From assembly GCA_001872985.1 (NCBI GenBank), contig MNYA01000503.1, forward strand, positions 1 through 7,569: DNA of 7,569 nt. The letters are read 5' to 3'. The translations under genes were made by a program, and so were the position numbers. A model generated the notes under the pieces. The model saw nothing but the letters and a program-made list of their open reading frames with translations. It ran no database searches and was not told the DNA's origin. This document shows, in pieces, positions 6,735 to 7,569 of the stretch. The stretch's first letter is position 1, and each line of letters begins with the position of its first letter. The DNA is from a bacterium CG2_30_54_10. GTDB taxonomy: Bacteria > Muiribacteriota > Ozemobacteria > Ozemobacterales > Ozemobacteraceae.

Positions 6735-7569
<835 letters not shown>

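Overview
The window holds six protein genes, all on the minus strand and read from right to left: gap (5' end cut off by the right edge), pgk, tpiA, an NtrB-type membrane sensor histidine kinase, an NtrC-type sigma-54 response regulator, and an exported protein with a CXXCH motif and terpenoid-cyclase-like repeats. No RNA gene, mobile element, CRISPR array or plus-strand gene is supported. Coding density is high, and the longest intergenic stretch is about 150 bases.

Right half (4711-7569): a compact glycolysis/gluconeogenesis cluster. Glyceraldehyde-3-phosphate dehydrogenase, phosphoglycerate kinase and triosephosphate isomerase are all intact at their catalytic motifs, apart from the missing first ~60 residues of gap. 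pgk and tpiA have strong Shine-Dalgarno sites, and only 2 bases separate the pgk stop from the tpiA start. A secG gene, a frequent neighbour downstream of tpiA, is not present.

Left half (1-4710): a 150-base gap after tpiA leads into a two-component system (kinase, 30-base gap, response regulator). After another 55-base gap comes a 426-residue exported protein with a TTG start. A stem-loop begins at its stop codon and may end the transcript. No convincing promoter or strong terminator is visible between tpiA and the kinase. The two halves could therefore be one long transcript or two units with an unrecognised promoter in 4561-4710.

The host is probably a Gram-negative-type (diderm) bacterium of moderate GC, judged by eye. 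Support comes from the sigma-54-dependent regulator, the kinase with a large loop expected in the periplasm, and the exported candidate c-type heme protein. Deltaproteobacteria-like, Nitrospirota or related environmental lineages would fit, but the sequence does not settle the phylum.

The most unusual content is in the left half. It includes an apparently non-catalytic, exported CXXCH/squalene-cyclase-repeat protein tied to an NtrB/NtrC pair. The regulator's interdomain linker is encoded by a hexanucleotide tandem repeat, and a second hexamer repeat lies in the kinase sensor domain. The kinase also carries an insertion in its dimerization hairpin, and the regulator has a GSFTGA variant of the sigma-54 contact loop.
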